Of a stretch of DNA of 16,886 nucleotides, positions 1-7,740 are shown in pieces (position 1 is the first letter of the stretch; the number at the start of each line of letters is the position of its first letter). The notes under the pieces were generated by a model, which searched no databases, had not been told where the DNA came from, and was given only the letters and a program-made list of their open reading frames with translations. Position numbers and translations under genes: made by a program. Source of the stretch: Ferrimonas sp044433165 (GTDB taxonomy: Bacteria > Pseudomonadota > Gammaproteobacteria > Enterobacterales > Shewanellaceae); NCBI GenBank assembly GCA_044433165.1, contig JAWXTX010000054.1, positions 1 through 16,886 on the forward strand. Direction: 5' to 3'.

Positions 1-269
1 ATTTCTATTTTATCTATTACCATTTTTGGCGATGCCATACCAATAGTTATAGCTTCAATTGTAATTAGCCCTCCGGGTTGTAATGGATAACATTTTAATG
101 TCATAGCAAGTATAAATATAAATTGAACAACAAGTAACCATCCTGATATAAAAGGATCATATAAAAAGGCCAAAGGATTAATTAAAAGGAATGTAATGAT
201 TAGTTTTTTATACCATACTGGTGCTCTGCCTAGAAAGTTAAGTAAAATAGCAGAAAGTAGACTCTTCAT
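1..269 (-). CDS. nhaB: Na+/H+ antiporter NhaB, N-terminal part (cut by window start)
   Basis: Translating the minus strand from the ATG at 269 gives an open frame of 89 residues that runs off the window. It begins MKSLLSAILLNFLGRAPVWY and contains AMTLKCYPLQPGGLITIEA, which closely matches the start of E. coli and Vibrio NhaB (NFLG-x-x-P-x-WYK and ALKCYPL-PGGL-AIEA). NhaB is an inner-membrane electrogenic Na+/H+ antiporter that extrudes sodium at neutral to alkaline pH. Two hydrophobic segments are visible. An in-frame ATG at 293 would add eight residues, but the family normally starts about 14 residues before NFLG, which favours 269. Neither start has a clear Shine-Dalgarno. The gene diverges from fadR, as in E. 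coli. The piece is AT-rich with many TTA and ATA codons. Identity is confident; the start is less so. Confidence 0.9.
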   Translation of the reverse strand, partial: MKSLLSAILLNFLGRAPVWYKKLIITFLLINPLAFLYDPFISGWLLVVQFIFILAMTLKCYPLQPGGLITIEAITIGMASPKMVIDKIE

Positions 270-688
270 ATGATGATCTGAGTAACGTGACATAATATAA
301 ATATAGATAAAAATATTAATAATAAATATATTATTAACGATGTATATTTTATGGTTCTAATCACGTATCACTTATTTTTAATAAAGTTCAGAGTAGGGGA
401 CATTCATACTATTTAACCTTCGTTTTATTTCAACTAAATTGCATCCATTTTGCAACATCCTGATATCGATTTGTGGTGATGTGGTATCGGCTTGGCATGC
501 TATCTTTAGAAAGGCTACCTTCATTCGGCAGTTAACTTTTAATGAAGTTACTATTGTTTTTTTTGATTTTCGTGATTTTACGTATTTATTTCATTACTTT
601 TTGTTATCATAGTGGCTCTATTGCTGCTAGGTTTGATATGCTCTGCCGTCCATCGAAGTAACGATATCAATTTATTAGGTTGTATTTA
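270..688. other. nhaB-fadR divergent intergenic region
   Basis: This 419-bp, very AT-rich stretch separates the two divergent genes and should hold both promoters. The most AT-rich part, about 290-350, is nearly all A and T. I found no convincing FadR operator (TGGTnnnACCA-type dyad), no RNA gene and no coding frame. A TGaTATGCT element near 637-645 resembles an extended -10 box for fadR but has no good -35 partner, so it is not called. Confidence 0.5.
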
Positions 689-1408
689 ATGATTATCCAA
701 GCTAAAGGCGCTGCAGGCATTGCCGAAGAGTACATTATTAAGTCAATTTGGAATAACGACTTTGCGCCGGGTACTATTCTGCCCGCAGAACGTGAACTTG
801 CTGAGATCATTGGTGTAACCCGCACAACATTGCGAGAGGTGTTGCAACGTTTAGCCAGAGATGGGTGGTTAACAATTCAGCATGGAAAACCAACCAAAGT
901 TAACAATTTTTGGGAAACATCTGGACTAAACATTTTAGAAACATTAGCCAGATTAGATAAAGATGGGGTTCCACAGTTAATGGATCAGCTGCTGTCAGCT
1001 CGAACCAATATTAGTTCAATTTACATTCGTTCTGCAGTACGGACAAATCCAGATAAAGTTAAGCAGCTATTGGCAAGTAGTCTGGAAATTGCTGAAACAG
1101 GCGAGGACTTTGCGGAATATGATTACCAATTAAATCATTCTTTGGCATTTATTTCAGGTAATCCAATATATACTTTAATTTTAAATGGATTTAGAAACTT
1201 ATACAGCAAAGCTGGTGGTTATTATTTTAGTAATTCAGATGCCCGCGATCTCGCTCTAAAATATTATCAAGGTTTATCTAATATCGCCTCGGAGGGACGC
1301 TATGATGATGTTGTTCCTCTTGTTAGACAATATGGTGTTGATTCGGGTAAAATTTGGTTAAATATGCGCGATGATCTTCCTAATAGTATTATTGAGATAA
1401 ATAACTAA
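689..1408 (+). CDS. fadR: Fatty-acid-responsive transcription regulator FadR
   Basis: This GntR-family regulator represses fatty-acid degradation (fad) genes and activates unsaturated fatty-acid synthesis (fabA/fabB). Long-chain acyl-CoA releases it from DNA. The protein is 239 residues, the same as E. coli FadR, and aligns without gaps. The N-terminal winged helix includes PAERELAEIIGVTRTTLRE (32-50), and the DNA-contact residues R35, T44, R45 and H65 are in E. coli register. The wing and linker GKPTKVNNFWETSGLNILE follow, then the C-terminal helical acyl-CoA domain with SGNPIYTLILNG. I chose ATG 689 over the in-frame TTG at 680 because MIIQAKGAAGIAEEY matches the E. coli start. A weak TAGG lies about 9 nt upstream. 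Its stop is 5 bp from the convergent ycgB stop, with no terminator between. Confidence 0.96.
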   Translation: MIIQAKGAAGIAEEYIIKSIWNNDFAPGTILPAERELAEIIGVTRTTLREVLQRLARDGWLTIQHGKPTKVNNFWETSGLNILETLARLDKDGVPQLMDQLLSARTNISSIYIRSAVRTNPDKVKQLLASSLEIAETGEDFAEYDYQLNHSLAFISGNPIYTLILNGFRNLYSKAGGYYFSNSDARDLALKYYQGLSNIASEGRYDDVVPLVRQYGVDSGKIWLNMRDDLPNSIIEINN

Positions 1409-1413
1409 TATTA

Positions 1414-2913
1414 TTAATCAATGATGGGGCAGCGCGCGATAACATCCACTTTTCCGTTTTCTAAGTGCTGCTCCAAACTCACGTCAAATCCCCATAATCG
1501 ATGCAAATGTCTGACTACTTCAGGATAACACTCTGCTAAAGGCGTACGATTTTGTGGCGTGTATCTGAGGATCATACTGCGGTCGCCCCTGATTTGAACA
1601 TCAAACACCTGAATATCTGGCTCTAAGTTACTTAAATTATACTGACGTGCGAGACTTGCTCGAACTTCCCGATAACCACTTTCATTATGTATACTACCAA
1701 TTTCTAGGTAATTTTTATGATCATCATCCAGTATTTGAAAAAGTCTAAATTTCCTTATTAACTTTGGTGATAGATATTGAGCAATAAAACTTTCATCTTT
1801 GAAATTAGCCATTGCAAAATGCACAGCCTCAAGCCAATTGCTACCAACTAATTCCGGAAACCAAAACTTATCTTCTTCATCAGCTGATTCACAGATCCTT
1901 TTTATATCTTGAAACATAGCAAATCCAAGAGCATATGGATTAATGCCAGAATAATAAGGACTATTATAAGAAGGTTGTGCAATAACATTAGTATGGTTAT
2001 GCAAAAACTCTATCATGAATCGGTCTGTTACTAGCCCATCATCATAAAGATGATTTAATATTGTGTAATGCCAAAAGGTTGCCCAACCTTCATTCATAAC
2101 TTGGGTTTGCTTTTGAGGATAAAAATATTGAGATATTTTCCGAACAATACGAATTAATTCTCTTTGCCAAGATTCCAATAATGGAGCATTTTTTTCAATG
2201 AAATATAATATATTTTCCTGTGGCTCACTGGGAAATCGAGAAGAAATATTATCATTAGGCTGATTAGATGTTTGTGGCAATGTTCTCCATAAATCATTTA
2301 CTTGAGTTTGAAGGTATTCTTCTCGTTCTTTAAGGCGTTGTTTCTCCTCTCTTAGAGAAATTTCGCTGGGTCTTTTGTAACGATCTACGCCTAAATTCAT
2401 TAATGCATGACATGAATCTAAAATATCTTCAACTGCATCAATTCCATGTAATCTTTCGCATTCAGAAATATAATTCTTAGCAAAAACTAAATAGTCAATT
2501 ATAGAGTCAGCATCTGTCCATGCTTTGAATAAATAATTTTTTTTGAAAAAACTATTGTGACCATAGCAAGCATGTGCCATAACGAGTGCTTGCATGGTTA
2601 TTGTATTTTCTTCCATCAAATAGGCAATGCATGGATTTGAGTTTATGACTATCTCGTAAGCTAAACCCATTTGACCACGTTTATAATTTTGTTCAGTTTC
2701 TATAAATTTTTTACCAAATGACCAGTGTGAGTAACCAATAGGCATGCCGACACTCGCATAAGCATCCATCATTTGTTCTGCAGTTATTACTTCAATCTGA
2801 TTTGGATAAGTATCTAACCGATAAATTTCAGCAACTCGAGCGATCTCCATTTGATACTCATTAAGTAATTCAAATGTCCAATCTGGCCCATCAAATAGTG
2901 TTTTTTTCTTCAT
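1414..2913 (-). CDS. ycgB: SpoVR family protein YcgB
   Basis: Soluble SpoVR-family protein of 499 residues, very close to E. coli YcgB from SDGPDWTF-like FDGPDWTF (8-15) to the C-terminal LHRLWGFDVSLEQ. The Bacillus namesake affects spore cortex formation. The molecular role in proteobacteria is unknown, but it is a general stress/stationary-phase gene usually found with prkA and yeaH. Conserved His-rich blocks are visible: ACYGHNSFFKKNYLF, GWATFWHYTILNHLYDD and YYSGINPYALGFAMFQDI, which could form a metal site (inference). I chose ATG 2913 because AAGGA lies 9 nt upstream; the in-frame ATG at 2922 abuts that same AAGGA and leaves no ribosome spacing. It is the last gene of yeaG-yeaH-ycgB, about 20 nt after yeaH. 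In E. coli ycgB is separate from yeaGH but still next to fadR. Confidence 0.94.
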   Translation of the reverse strand: MKKKTLFDGPDWTFELLNEYQMEIARVAEIYRLDTYPNQIEVITAEQMMDAYASVGMPIGYSHWSFGKKFIETEQNYKRGQMGLAYEIVINSNPCIAYLMEENTITMQALVMAHACYGHNSFFKKNYLFKAWTDADSIIDYLVFAKNYISECERLHGIDAVEDILDSCHALMNLGVDRYKRPSEISLREEKQRLKEREEYLQTQVNDLWRTLPQTSNQPNDNISSRFPSEPQENILYFIEKNAPLLESWQRELIRIVRKISQYFYPQKQTQVMNEGWATFWHYTILNHLYDDGLVTDRFMIEFLHNHTNVIAQPSYNSPYYSGINPYALGFAMFQDIKRICESADEEDKFWFPELVGSNWLEAVHFAMANFKDESFIAQYLSPKLIRKFRLFQILDDDHKNYLEIGSIHNESGYREVRASLARQYNLSNLEPDIQVFDVQIRGDRSMILRYTPQNRTPLAECYPEVVRHLHRLWGFDVSLEQHLENGKVDVIARCPIID

Positions 2914-2934
2914 TATCAACATTCCTTTTGTTGC

Positions 2935-4203
2935 TTAGGCCGCTTGTCTTCGAAATAGCTCTCTGAATACAGGATAGATATCCTCAATACTTCGTATATG
3001 TTGTAAAGCAAAATGAGGTATATTTTGTGCTAACGATTCATACTCTCGCCATAATGTTTGGTGTGCTCTATTTGTTATTTCAATATAGGTATAATAACGA
3101 CATACCGGTAAAATATTATTTTTCATTAGATGATGACATTGAGGTGAGTCATCTGCCCAATTATCACCATCTGATGCTTGTGCTGCATAGATATTCCATT
3201 CATTTTCAGGATATCGTGTTTTTTGAATTTCATGCATGAGTTTTAGTGCACTTGAAACAATGGTGCCACCGGTTTCTTGACTATAGAAAAATTCATGTTC
3301 ATCGACTTCTTTTGCCTGAGTATGGTGTCGAATAAATACAACATCTAATGATTTGTATGTTCTTGTAAGAAATAGATAGAGTAATATATAGAATCTTTTC
3401 GCCATATCTTTTGTACTTTGGTCCATTGAACCGGATACATCCATTAAACAAAACATGACTGCTTTAGATGTTGGTATAGGGCGTTTTACAAAGGCATTAT
3501 ATCTCAGGTCAAAAGTATCGATAAAAGGAACAGATGAAATTTTACTTTTTAAAAGTTCGATTTCGGTCGCAATCGATTTTATTTCATCAGTACTTGAACC
3601 TGGGGTATTTTCAAGCTCGTCTAATAACAGACTCAATTCCTTTACTTTACGTCGTTTATGGCCACTCATGGCTGTTCTTCGTGCGAGGCTTTGTCGAAGA
3701 GAGCGAACAATATGAATGTTTGCAGGTACACCATCTGTGGTAACGCCTGCTCGAAAAGTGCGAAATTCAACTAATTTGTCTAAGTTGTTGCGCTGAAGAT
3801 TAGGTAGCGCCAGATCATCAAACAGAACATCAAGGTATTCATCTTTAGATATGTCAAAGACAAAGCTGTCTTGCCCATCACCACTATTTGATGCTTGACC
3901 TTGGCCAGGAGCACCTTGGCCGCTACCAGGTGGCCGTTCAATGCGATCTCCTGTGGAAAATTGGTCATTCCCAGGATGAATTCGCTCTCTTTTTCCACCC
4001 GCACCATGATGAAATACCGGTTCAGTAATATTACGGCTAGGAATACTAATTTGCTCGCCACTATCAACATCGGTAACGCTTCTTTTAGTTACCGAATCAG
4101 AGACTGCTTTTTTTATTTGTTGCTTGTAACGTCGTAAAAAACGTTGACGATTTATGGTGCTTTTGCCTTTTGAATTCAAGCGACGATCGATAAAGTGTGC
4201 CAT
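2935..4203 (-). CDS. yeaH: YeaH, DUF444 von Willebrand A-like stress protein
   Basis: The 422-residue DUF444 protein matches E. coli YeaH along its whole length. The N-terminal part is basic (FIDRRLNSKGKSTINRQRFL, 4-23). A Gly/Gln-rich low-complexity linker lies around 92-112 and a helical segment around 180-225. A vWA-like domain follows with a MIDAS-type DVSGS at 255-259 (LMDVSGSMDQ), then YSQETGGTIVSSALKLM and ASDGDNWADDSPQCH. vWA/MIDAS domains usually bind a divalent metal and a partner protein; the partner here is presumably the PrkA kinase encoded just upstream (inference from conserved co-occurrence). AAGGA precedes the ATG at a normal distance, and the gap from yeaG is 13 nt, so it is the middle gene of the operon. 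Function is otherwise known only as stress/starvation adaptation. Confidence 0.95.
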   Translation of the reverse strand: MAHFIDRRLNSKGKSTINRQRFLRRYKQQIKKAVSDSVTKRSVTDVDSGEQISIPSRNITEPVFHHGAGGKRERIHPGNDQFSTGDRIERPPGSGQGAPGQGQASNSGDGQDSFVFDISKDEYLDVLFDDLALPNLQRNNLDKLVEFRTFRAGVTTDGVPANIHIVRSLRQSLARRTAMSGHKRRKVKELSLLLDELENTPGSSTDEIKSIATEIELLKSKISSVPFIDTFDLRYNAFVKRPIPTSKAVMFCLMDVSGSMDQSTKDMAKRFYILLYLFLTRTYKSLDVVFIRHHTQAKEVDEHEFFYSQETGGTIVSSALKLMHEIQKTRYPENEWNIYAAQASDGDNWADDSPQCHHLMKNNILPVCRYYTYIEITNRAHQTLWREYESLAQNIPHFALQHIRSIEDIYPVFRELFRRQAA

Positions 4204-4216
4204 AGCTTTTTCCTTA

Positions 4217-6151
4217 TCAGCTTGATTTTCTAACTCTTAAATACCATTCAGAGAGTAATCTAACTTGTTTTCTGGTATATCCTTTTTCCATCATTCGCTC
4301 GACAAAGTCATCGTGTTTTTTCTGATCGTCTGCTGATGTTTTGGCATTAAATGAGATAACAGGAAGGAGATCTTCAGTATTAGAGAACATTTTCTTTTCT
4401 ATGACTGATCGTAGTTTCTCATAACTTGTCCAATTCGGATTTTTGCCATTGTTATTTGCTCTTGCTCTTAATACGAAGTTGACAATTTCATTGCGAAAAT
4501 CTTTAGGATTACTGATGCCGGCAGGTTTCTCTATTTTTTCTAACTCTGCATTAAGTGCAGCTCTGTCAAACAGTTGACCAGTCTCTGGATCTCTATATTC
4601 CTGATCTTGAATCCAGAAGTCAGCATAGGTGACATATCTATCGAATATATTTTGACCATATTCGGAGTAAGATTCTAAATAAGCGGTTTGGATCTCTTTT
4701 CCAATAAACTCAACATATTTTGGGATGATGTATCCTTTTAGGTGCTCTAAATATTTTTCTGCAATCTCTGCGGGAAATTGCTCCCGTTCAATTTGTTTTT
4801 CTAGAACATAAAAGAGATGTACTGGATTGGCGGCAATTTCAGAATGATCGAAGTTGAATACTCGTGATAAAATTTTAAAGGCAAATCGGGTCGATAATCC
4901 AGACATACCTTCATCAACACCGCCAAAATCTCGATATTCTTGGTGTGATTTGGCTTTTGGATCGGTATCTTTCAGTGTTTCACCATCATAAACTCGCATT
5001 TTAGAATAGATTGATGAGTTCTCAGGCTCTTTTAATCTAGAAAGTACCGTAAATTGAGACAACAGTTCTAAGGTGCCGGGCGCGCATTGAGCTTCAATCA
5101 GTTCAGAGTTATCCAGTAGTTTTTGATAAATATGTTGCTCTTCAGAGATCCTTAAACAATAAGGTACTTTTACGATATAAACTCGATCTAGAAATGCCTC
5201 ATTATTCTTATTATTTCTAAAAGTTTGCCATTCTGATTCATTCGAATGAGCTAAAATAATGCCATTAAATGGCAAGGCTGAGAGGCCTTCTGTGCCGTTA
5301 TAGTTTCCTTCTTGTGTTGCAGTTAATAATGGGTGTAACACTTTTATAGGGGCTTTAAACATCTCTACGAACTCCATAATACCTTGGTTGGCTTTACAAA
5401 GTGCACCAGAGTAAGAATAGGCATCAGCATCGTCTTGAGAGAAATGTTCAAGTTGCCGAATATCAACTTTACCAACAAGTGATGAAATGTCTTGGTTGTT
5501 TTCATCACCAGGTTCGGTTTTAGCCACCGCGATTTGATCGAGTACGGAAGGGTATACTTTTGCGACTCGGAATTGGCTGATATCACCACCAAATTCATGT
5601 AGCCGTTTGGCTGCCCAAGGAGACATTACGGTCCGCAAGTAGCGTTTGGGTATACCATATTCGGTATTTAATATGTCGCCGTCTTCATCAACATTGAAGA
5701 GTGATAATGGCGAATCATTTACTGGGCTGCGTACACCATTTGCTGTCAGTACGTAAATTGGAACCTTAGTAATCAGTTGTTTTAACTTTTCGGCTAAAGA
5801 TGATTTACCGCCACCAACGGGCCCTAATAAGTATAAAATTTGCTTTGACTCTTCTAGGCCTTGAGCTGCATGTTTTAGGTAGGCAACAATTTGTTCAATC
5901 GCCTCCTCCATGCCATAGAAATCTTTAAATGCAGGGTAGCGAGAGACAACCCGATTACTGAAAATACGAGACAGACGTGGATCGGTTGATGTATCGACGC
6001 GTTCAGGAGAGCCGATTGCCATCAATAAACGTTCGGCACTGCTGGCGTAGGCACTACGATCGTCTTTGCATAATGAGAGAAAGTCTTGCAGGCTAAAATC
6101 TTCGTCACGAGTTTGTTCGTAACGTTGCTGGTAGTGATCGAAAATACTCAT
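4217..6151 (-). CDS. yeaG: Serine protein kinase PrkA/YeaG (AAA+)
   Basis: PrkA-family cytoplasmic AAA+ serine protein kinase. The E. coli member is induced by nitrogen starvation and sustained stress under NtrC/RpoS. The protein is 644 residues, the same as E. coli YeaG, and nearly collinear with it. The Walker A loop GPVGGGKSS is at 110-118, inside an N-terminal AAA domain that continues through NQGIMEFVEMFKAPIKVLHP and NGIILAHSNESEW. The C-terminal kinase-like domain includes ELEKIEKPAGISNPKDFRNE and ends YLRVRKSS. I chose ATG 6151 (MSIFDHYQQRYEQ) because it matches the E. coli start and has AGGGG five nt upstream. The in-frame ATGs at 6178 and 6175 add MMTNTLGAD without a ribosome site. 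It is the first gene of the operon with yeaH and ycgB. Confidence 0.96.
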   Translation of the reverse strand: MSIFDHYQQRYEQTRDEDFSLQDFLSLCKDDRSAYASSAERLLMAIGSPERVDTSTDPRLSRIFSNRVVSRYPAFKDFYGMEEAIEQIVAYLKHAAQGLEESKQILYLLGPVGGGKSSLAEKLKQLITKVPIYVLTANGVRSPVNDSPLSLFNVDEDGDILNTEYGIPKRYLRTVMSPWAAKRLHEFGGDISQFRVAKVYPSVLDQIAVAKTEPGDENNQDISSLVGKVDIRQLEHFSQDDADAYSYSGALCKANQGIMEFVEMFKAPIKVLHPLLTATQEGNYNGTEGLSALPFNGIILAHSNESEWQTFRNNKNNEAFLDRVYIVKVPYCLRISEEQHIYQKLLDNSELIEAQCAPGTLELLSQFTVLSRLKEPENSSIYSKMRVYDGETLKDTDPKAKSHQEYRDFGGVDEGMSGLSTRFAFKILSRVFNFDHSEIAANPVHLFYVLEKQIEREQFPAEIAEKYLEHLKGYIIPKYVEFIGKEIQTAYLESYSEYGQNIFDRYVTYADFWIQDQEYRDPETGQLFDRAALNAELEKIEKPAGISNPKDFRNEIVNFVLRARANNNGKNPNWTSYEKLRSVIEKKMFSNTEDLLPVISFNAKTSADDQKKHDDFVERMMEKGYTRKQVRLLSEWYLRVRKSS

Positions 6152-6311
6152 ATCCGCCCCTAATGTGTTGGTCATCAACAGGTTTACTGCATTGTCTGAA
6201 CGTGTAGGGTAAGCGTAGACCTAAAACACTGAGTGGATTGATGAGAGCGTAAAAAATTTCAATGTTTTACTTGTTTAGAGCGATGGCGGATGGTGAGGGG
6301 AAGGAAGTTAA

Positions 6312-6341
6312 CAATAGGGTGATAAAATCAAGCAATAGGGT
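6312..6341 (-). promoter_or_regulatory. Tandem 9-bp repeat upstream of yeaG (possible operator)
   Basis: The sequence CAATAGGGT occurs exactly twice, at 6312-6320 and 6333-6341, 21 bp start to start or about two helical turns. Read toward yeaG it is ACCCTATTG. It lies 160-190 bp upstream of the yeaG start in the only non-coding space serving the yeaG-yeaH-ycgB operon. Same-face tandem sites suit an activator, but no known motif is recognised and chance is possible. Confidence 0.3.
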
Positions 6342-6386
6342 TAATTTGATCAATCTTAGTAAGATTACTTTGAGTGGACGTAATAT

Positions 6387-6414
6387 AAAAATGCCAGTTT
6401 ATAAACTGGCATTT
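6387..6414 (-). terminator. Rho-independent terminator of sodB
   Basis: A perfect 28-nt palindrome formed by AAAATGCCAGTTTA and its exact complement lies 23 bp beyond the sodB stop. Read on the minus strand it is followed by a T-rich tail (TTTTTATATTA). The GC core TGCCAG/CTGGCA gives a strong hairpin that should end sodB transcription before the yeaG promoter region. Confidence 0.85.
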
Positions 6415-6437
6415 TGATTTCTAAAAATGCGATTTGT

Positions 6438-7016
6438 TTAAGCGAAGTTTTGGTTAACGAAATCCCAATTCACTAGATTCCAAAACGCCCCCATGTAATC
6501 TGGGCGTAGATTACGGAAGTCGATGTAGTAGGCGTGCTCCCACAAATCAACCGTGAGTAATGGGGTAGCATTACTGGTGAGTGGAGTAGCTGCATTGCTG
6601 GTATTTACGATAGCTAAGGCGTTATCGCTTTGTTTTACAAGCCAAGTCCAGCTTGAACCAAAGTTATTGATAGCAGCATCAGTAAATTGTTGTTTGAATT
6701 GCTCAAAAGAACCAAAAGATTGAATGATAGCGTCTGCAATTGGCCCCGTTGGCTCACCGCCGCCGTTGGGCGACAGACAGTGCCAGTAGAAGGTGTGATT
6801 CCAGATTTGGGCGGCGTTATTGAAAATGCCACCTTCAGAGGTTTTAATGATCTCTTCGAGTGTTTTGCTTTCCAGTTCTGTGCCTTCAATCAGCCCATTC
6901 AGTTTTACCACATAGGTATTGTGGTGTTTTCCATGGTGGTATTCTAAGGTTTCTGCTGAAATGTGTGGTTCTAACTCATGTTTGCCATAAGGTAATACTG
7001 GTAATTCAAAAGCCAT
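6438..7016 (-). CDS. sodB: Fe-superoxide dismutase SodB
   Basis: Cytoplasmic superoxide dismutase converting superoxide to O2 and H2O2. The 192-residue protein is collinear with E. coli SodB (ISAETLEYHHGKHHNTYVV and SEGGIFNNAAQIWNHTFYW). Metal ligands are visible at H27, H74, D157 and H161 (VDLWEHAYYIDFRN). Gln at position 70 (NNAAQIWNH) is the iron-type marker that tunes the metal; Mn enzymes carry the equivalent Gln in the C-terminal half. There is no signal peptide. AGGAG lies 7 nt before the ATG. The gene is single, divergent from grxD across 193 bp, and followed by a strong hairpin. In enterics sodB mRNA is controlled by Fur/RyhB; I could not see a clear RyhB pairing site here. Confidence 0.97.
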   Translation of the reverse strand: MAFELPVLPYGKHELEPHISAETLEYHHGKHHNTYVVKLNGLIEGTELESKTLEEIIKTSEGGIFNNAAQIWNHTFYWHCLSPNGGGEPTGPIADAIIQSFGSFEQFKQQFTDAAINNFGSSWTWLVKQSDNALAIVNTSNAATPLTSNATPLLTVDLWEHAYYIDFRNLRPDYMGAFWNLVNWDFVNQNFA

Positions 7017-7157
7017 GATTAATCTCCTGATTTTACTTTAGATTGTTAGCTAGGTCTCACTAATATTACTCTAGAGATCGCATTTGCGCATTAAGATTTG
7101 TACTTGTTGGAGGAGTCTGCCAATGGGTAGGGAAAGATCTATCTCTGTAACCTGACT

Positions 7158-7190
7158 ATGGATTGGCATATACTGAATGCCAAAATCCAT
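7158..7190 (+). promoter_or_regulatory. Dyad around the probable grxD -10 box
   Basis: ATGGAT-TGGCAT (7158-7169) pairs with ATGCCA-AA-ATCCAT (7177-7190), giving two 6-bp arms separated by a 2-nt bulge. The inner part TTGGCAT/ATGCCAA is an exact 7-bp inverted repeat. A TATACT -10-like hexamer (7169-7174) sits at its centre, 36 bp before the grxD start; the -35 is poor. Either a repressor site over the promoter or a hairpin is possible. No T-tract follows, so it is not a terminator. Confidence 0.35.
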
Positions 7191-7209
7191 GTGAAATAGG
7201 TCTGATACA

Positions 7210-7545
7210 ATGGAAACCATTGAGAAAATCAAGAATCAAATTGATCAAAATTCAATCATTTTGTACATGAAAGGTTCACCTAAATTACCAAGCTGTGGCT
7301 TTTCTTCTCAAGCCAGTCAAGCATTAATGCAGTGTGGCGAACCATTTGCGTATGTTGATATTTTACTAAATCCCGACATTCGTGCCGAGCTGCCAGCTTA
7401 CGCGAATTGGCCAACTTTTCCTCAATTATGGGTGGAAGGAGAGCTGATTGGCGGCTGTGACATCATTGTCGAAATGTTTCAAAAAGGAGAGCTGCAAGCT
7501 CTAATTTCAGAGGTGGCCGCGCGCGGTGCCGCACAGCCTGAATAA
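7210..7545 (+). CDS. grxD: Monothiol glutaredoxin GrxD (Grx4)
   Basis: CGFS-type monothiol glutaredoxin that binds a [2Fe-2S] cluster with glutathione and BolA-type partners and passes Fe-S clusters on. It acts in the cytoplasm. The 111-residue length is normal. The active-site motif CGFS is at 29-32 within the KGSPKLPSCGFSSQA block (21-35), with Lys21 in the conserved position. The TFPQLWVEGELIGGCDI segment is the TFPQ-glutathione site followed by the GGxD loop. The ATG has a modest AGG about 9 nt upstream. It stands alone on the plus strand, divergent from sodB as in several gammaproteobacteria, and is followed by its own hairpin. Both neighbours concern iron and oxidative stress. Confidence 0.96.
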   Translation: METIEKIKNQIDQNSIILYMKGSPKLPSCGFSSQASQALMQCGEPFAYVDILLNPDIRAELPAYANWPTFPQLWVEGELIGGCDIIVEMFQKGELQALISEVAARGAAQPE

Positions 7546-7567
7546 TGAATTCAATGTCTTTATTTGT

Positions 7568-7599
7568 TGCCGCTAGTTGGGTTAATTAGCGGCATTTTT
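7568..7599 (+). terminator. Rho-independent terminator of grxD
   Basis: TGCCGCTA (7568-7575) pairs perfectly with TAGCGGCA (7587-7594) around an 11-nt loop, followed by TTTTT. It begins 23 bp after the grxD stop and separates grxD from the lipoprotein gene. Confidence 0.85.
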
Positions 7600-7740
7600 A
7601 TCCAATGTGTCTAACATAACTGCATTTGTTACGTAGCTCTTTTGTCGCTTTTTGCCGATTTTTTTCTTTTACTAAAAATTGGACACCTTACCACTTAAGT
7701 CATAGCTTTTTAGTTATTGCGCTTAAGCAAGGTAGGCAAA

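Noticed and set aside
92..120. Possible mobile element or foreign island because of the very AT-rich first 700 bp.
   Set aside because: The coding part is nhaB in its normal place next to fadR; no transposase, inverted repeats or target duplications are seen.
3780..4070. Overlapping open frames on both strands inside yeaH and similar frames inside folD, sodB, alsT and the antiporter gene.
   Set aside because: They lie in other frames of strongly conserved genes, lack ribosome sites and show no family features.
6152..6178. Nine-residue N-terminal extension of YeaG.
   Set aside because: E. coli YeaG begins at the position of ATG 6151, which also has the better ribosome site.
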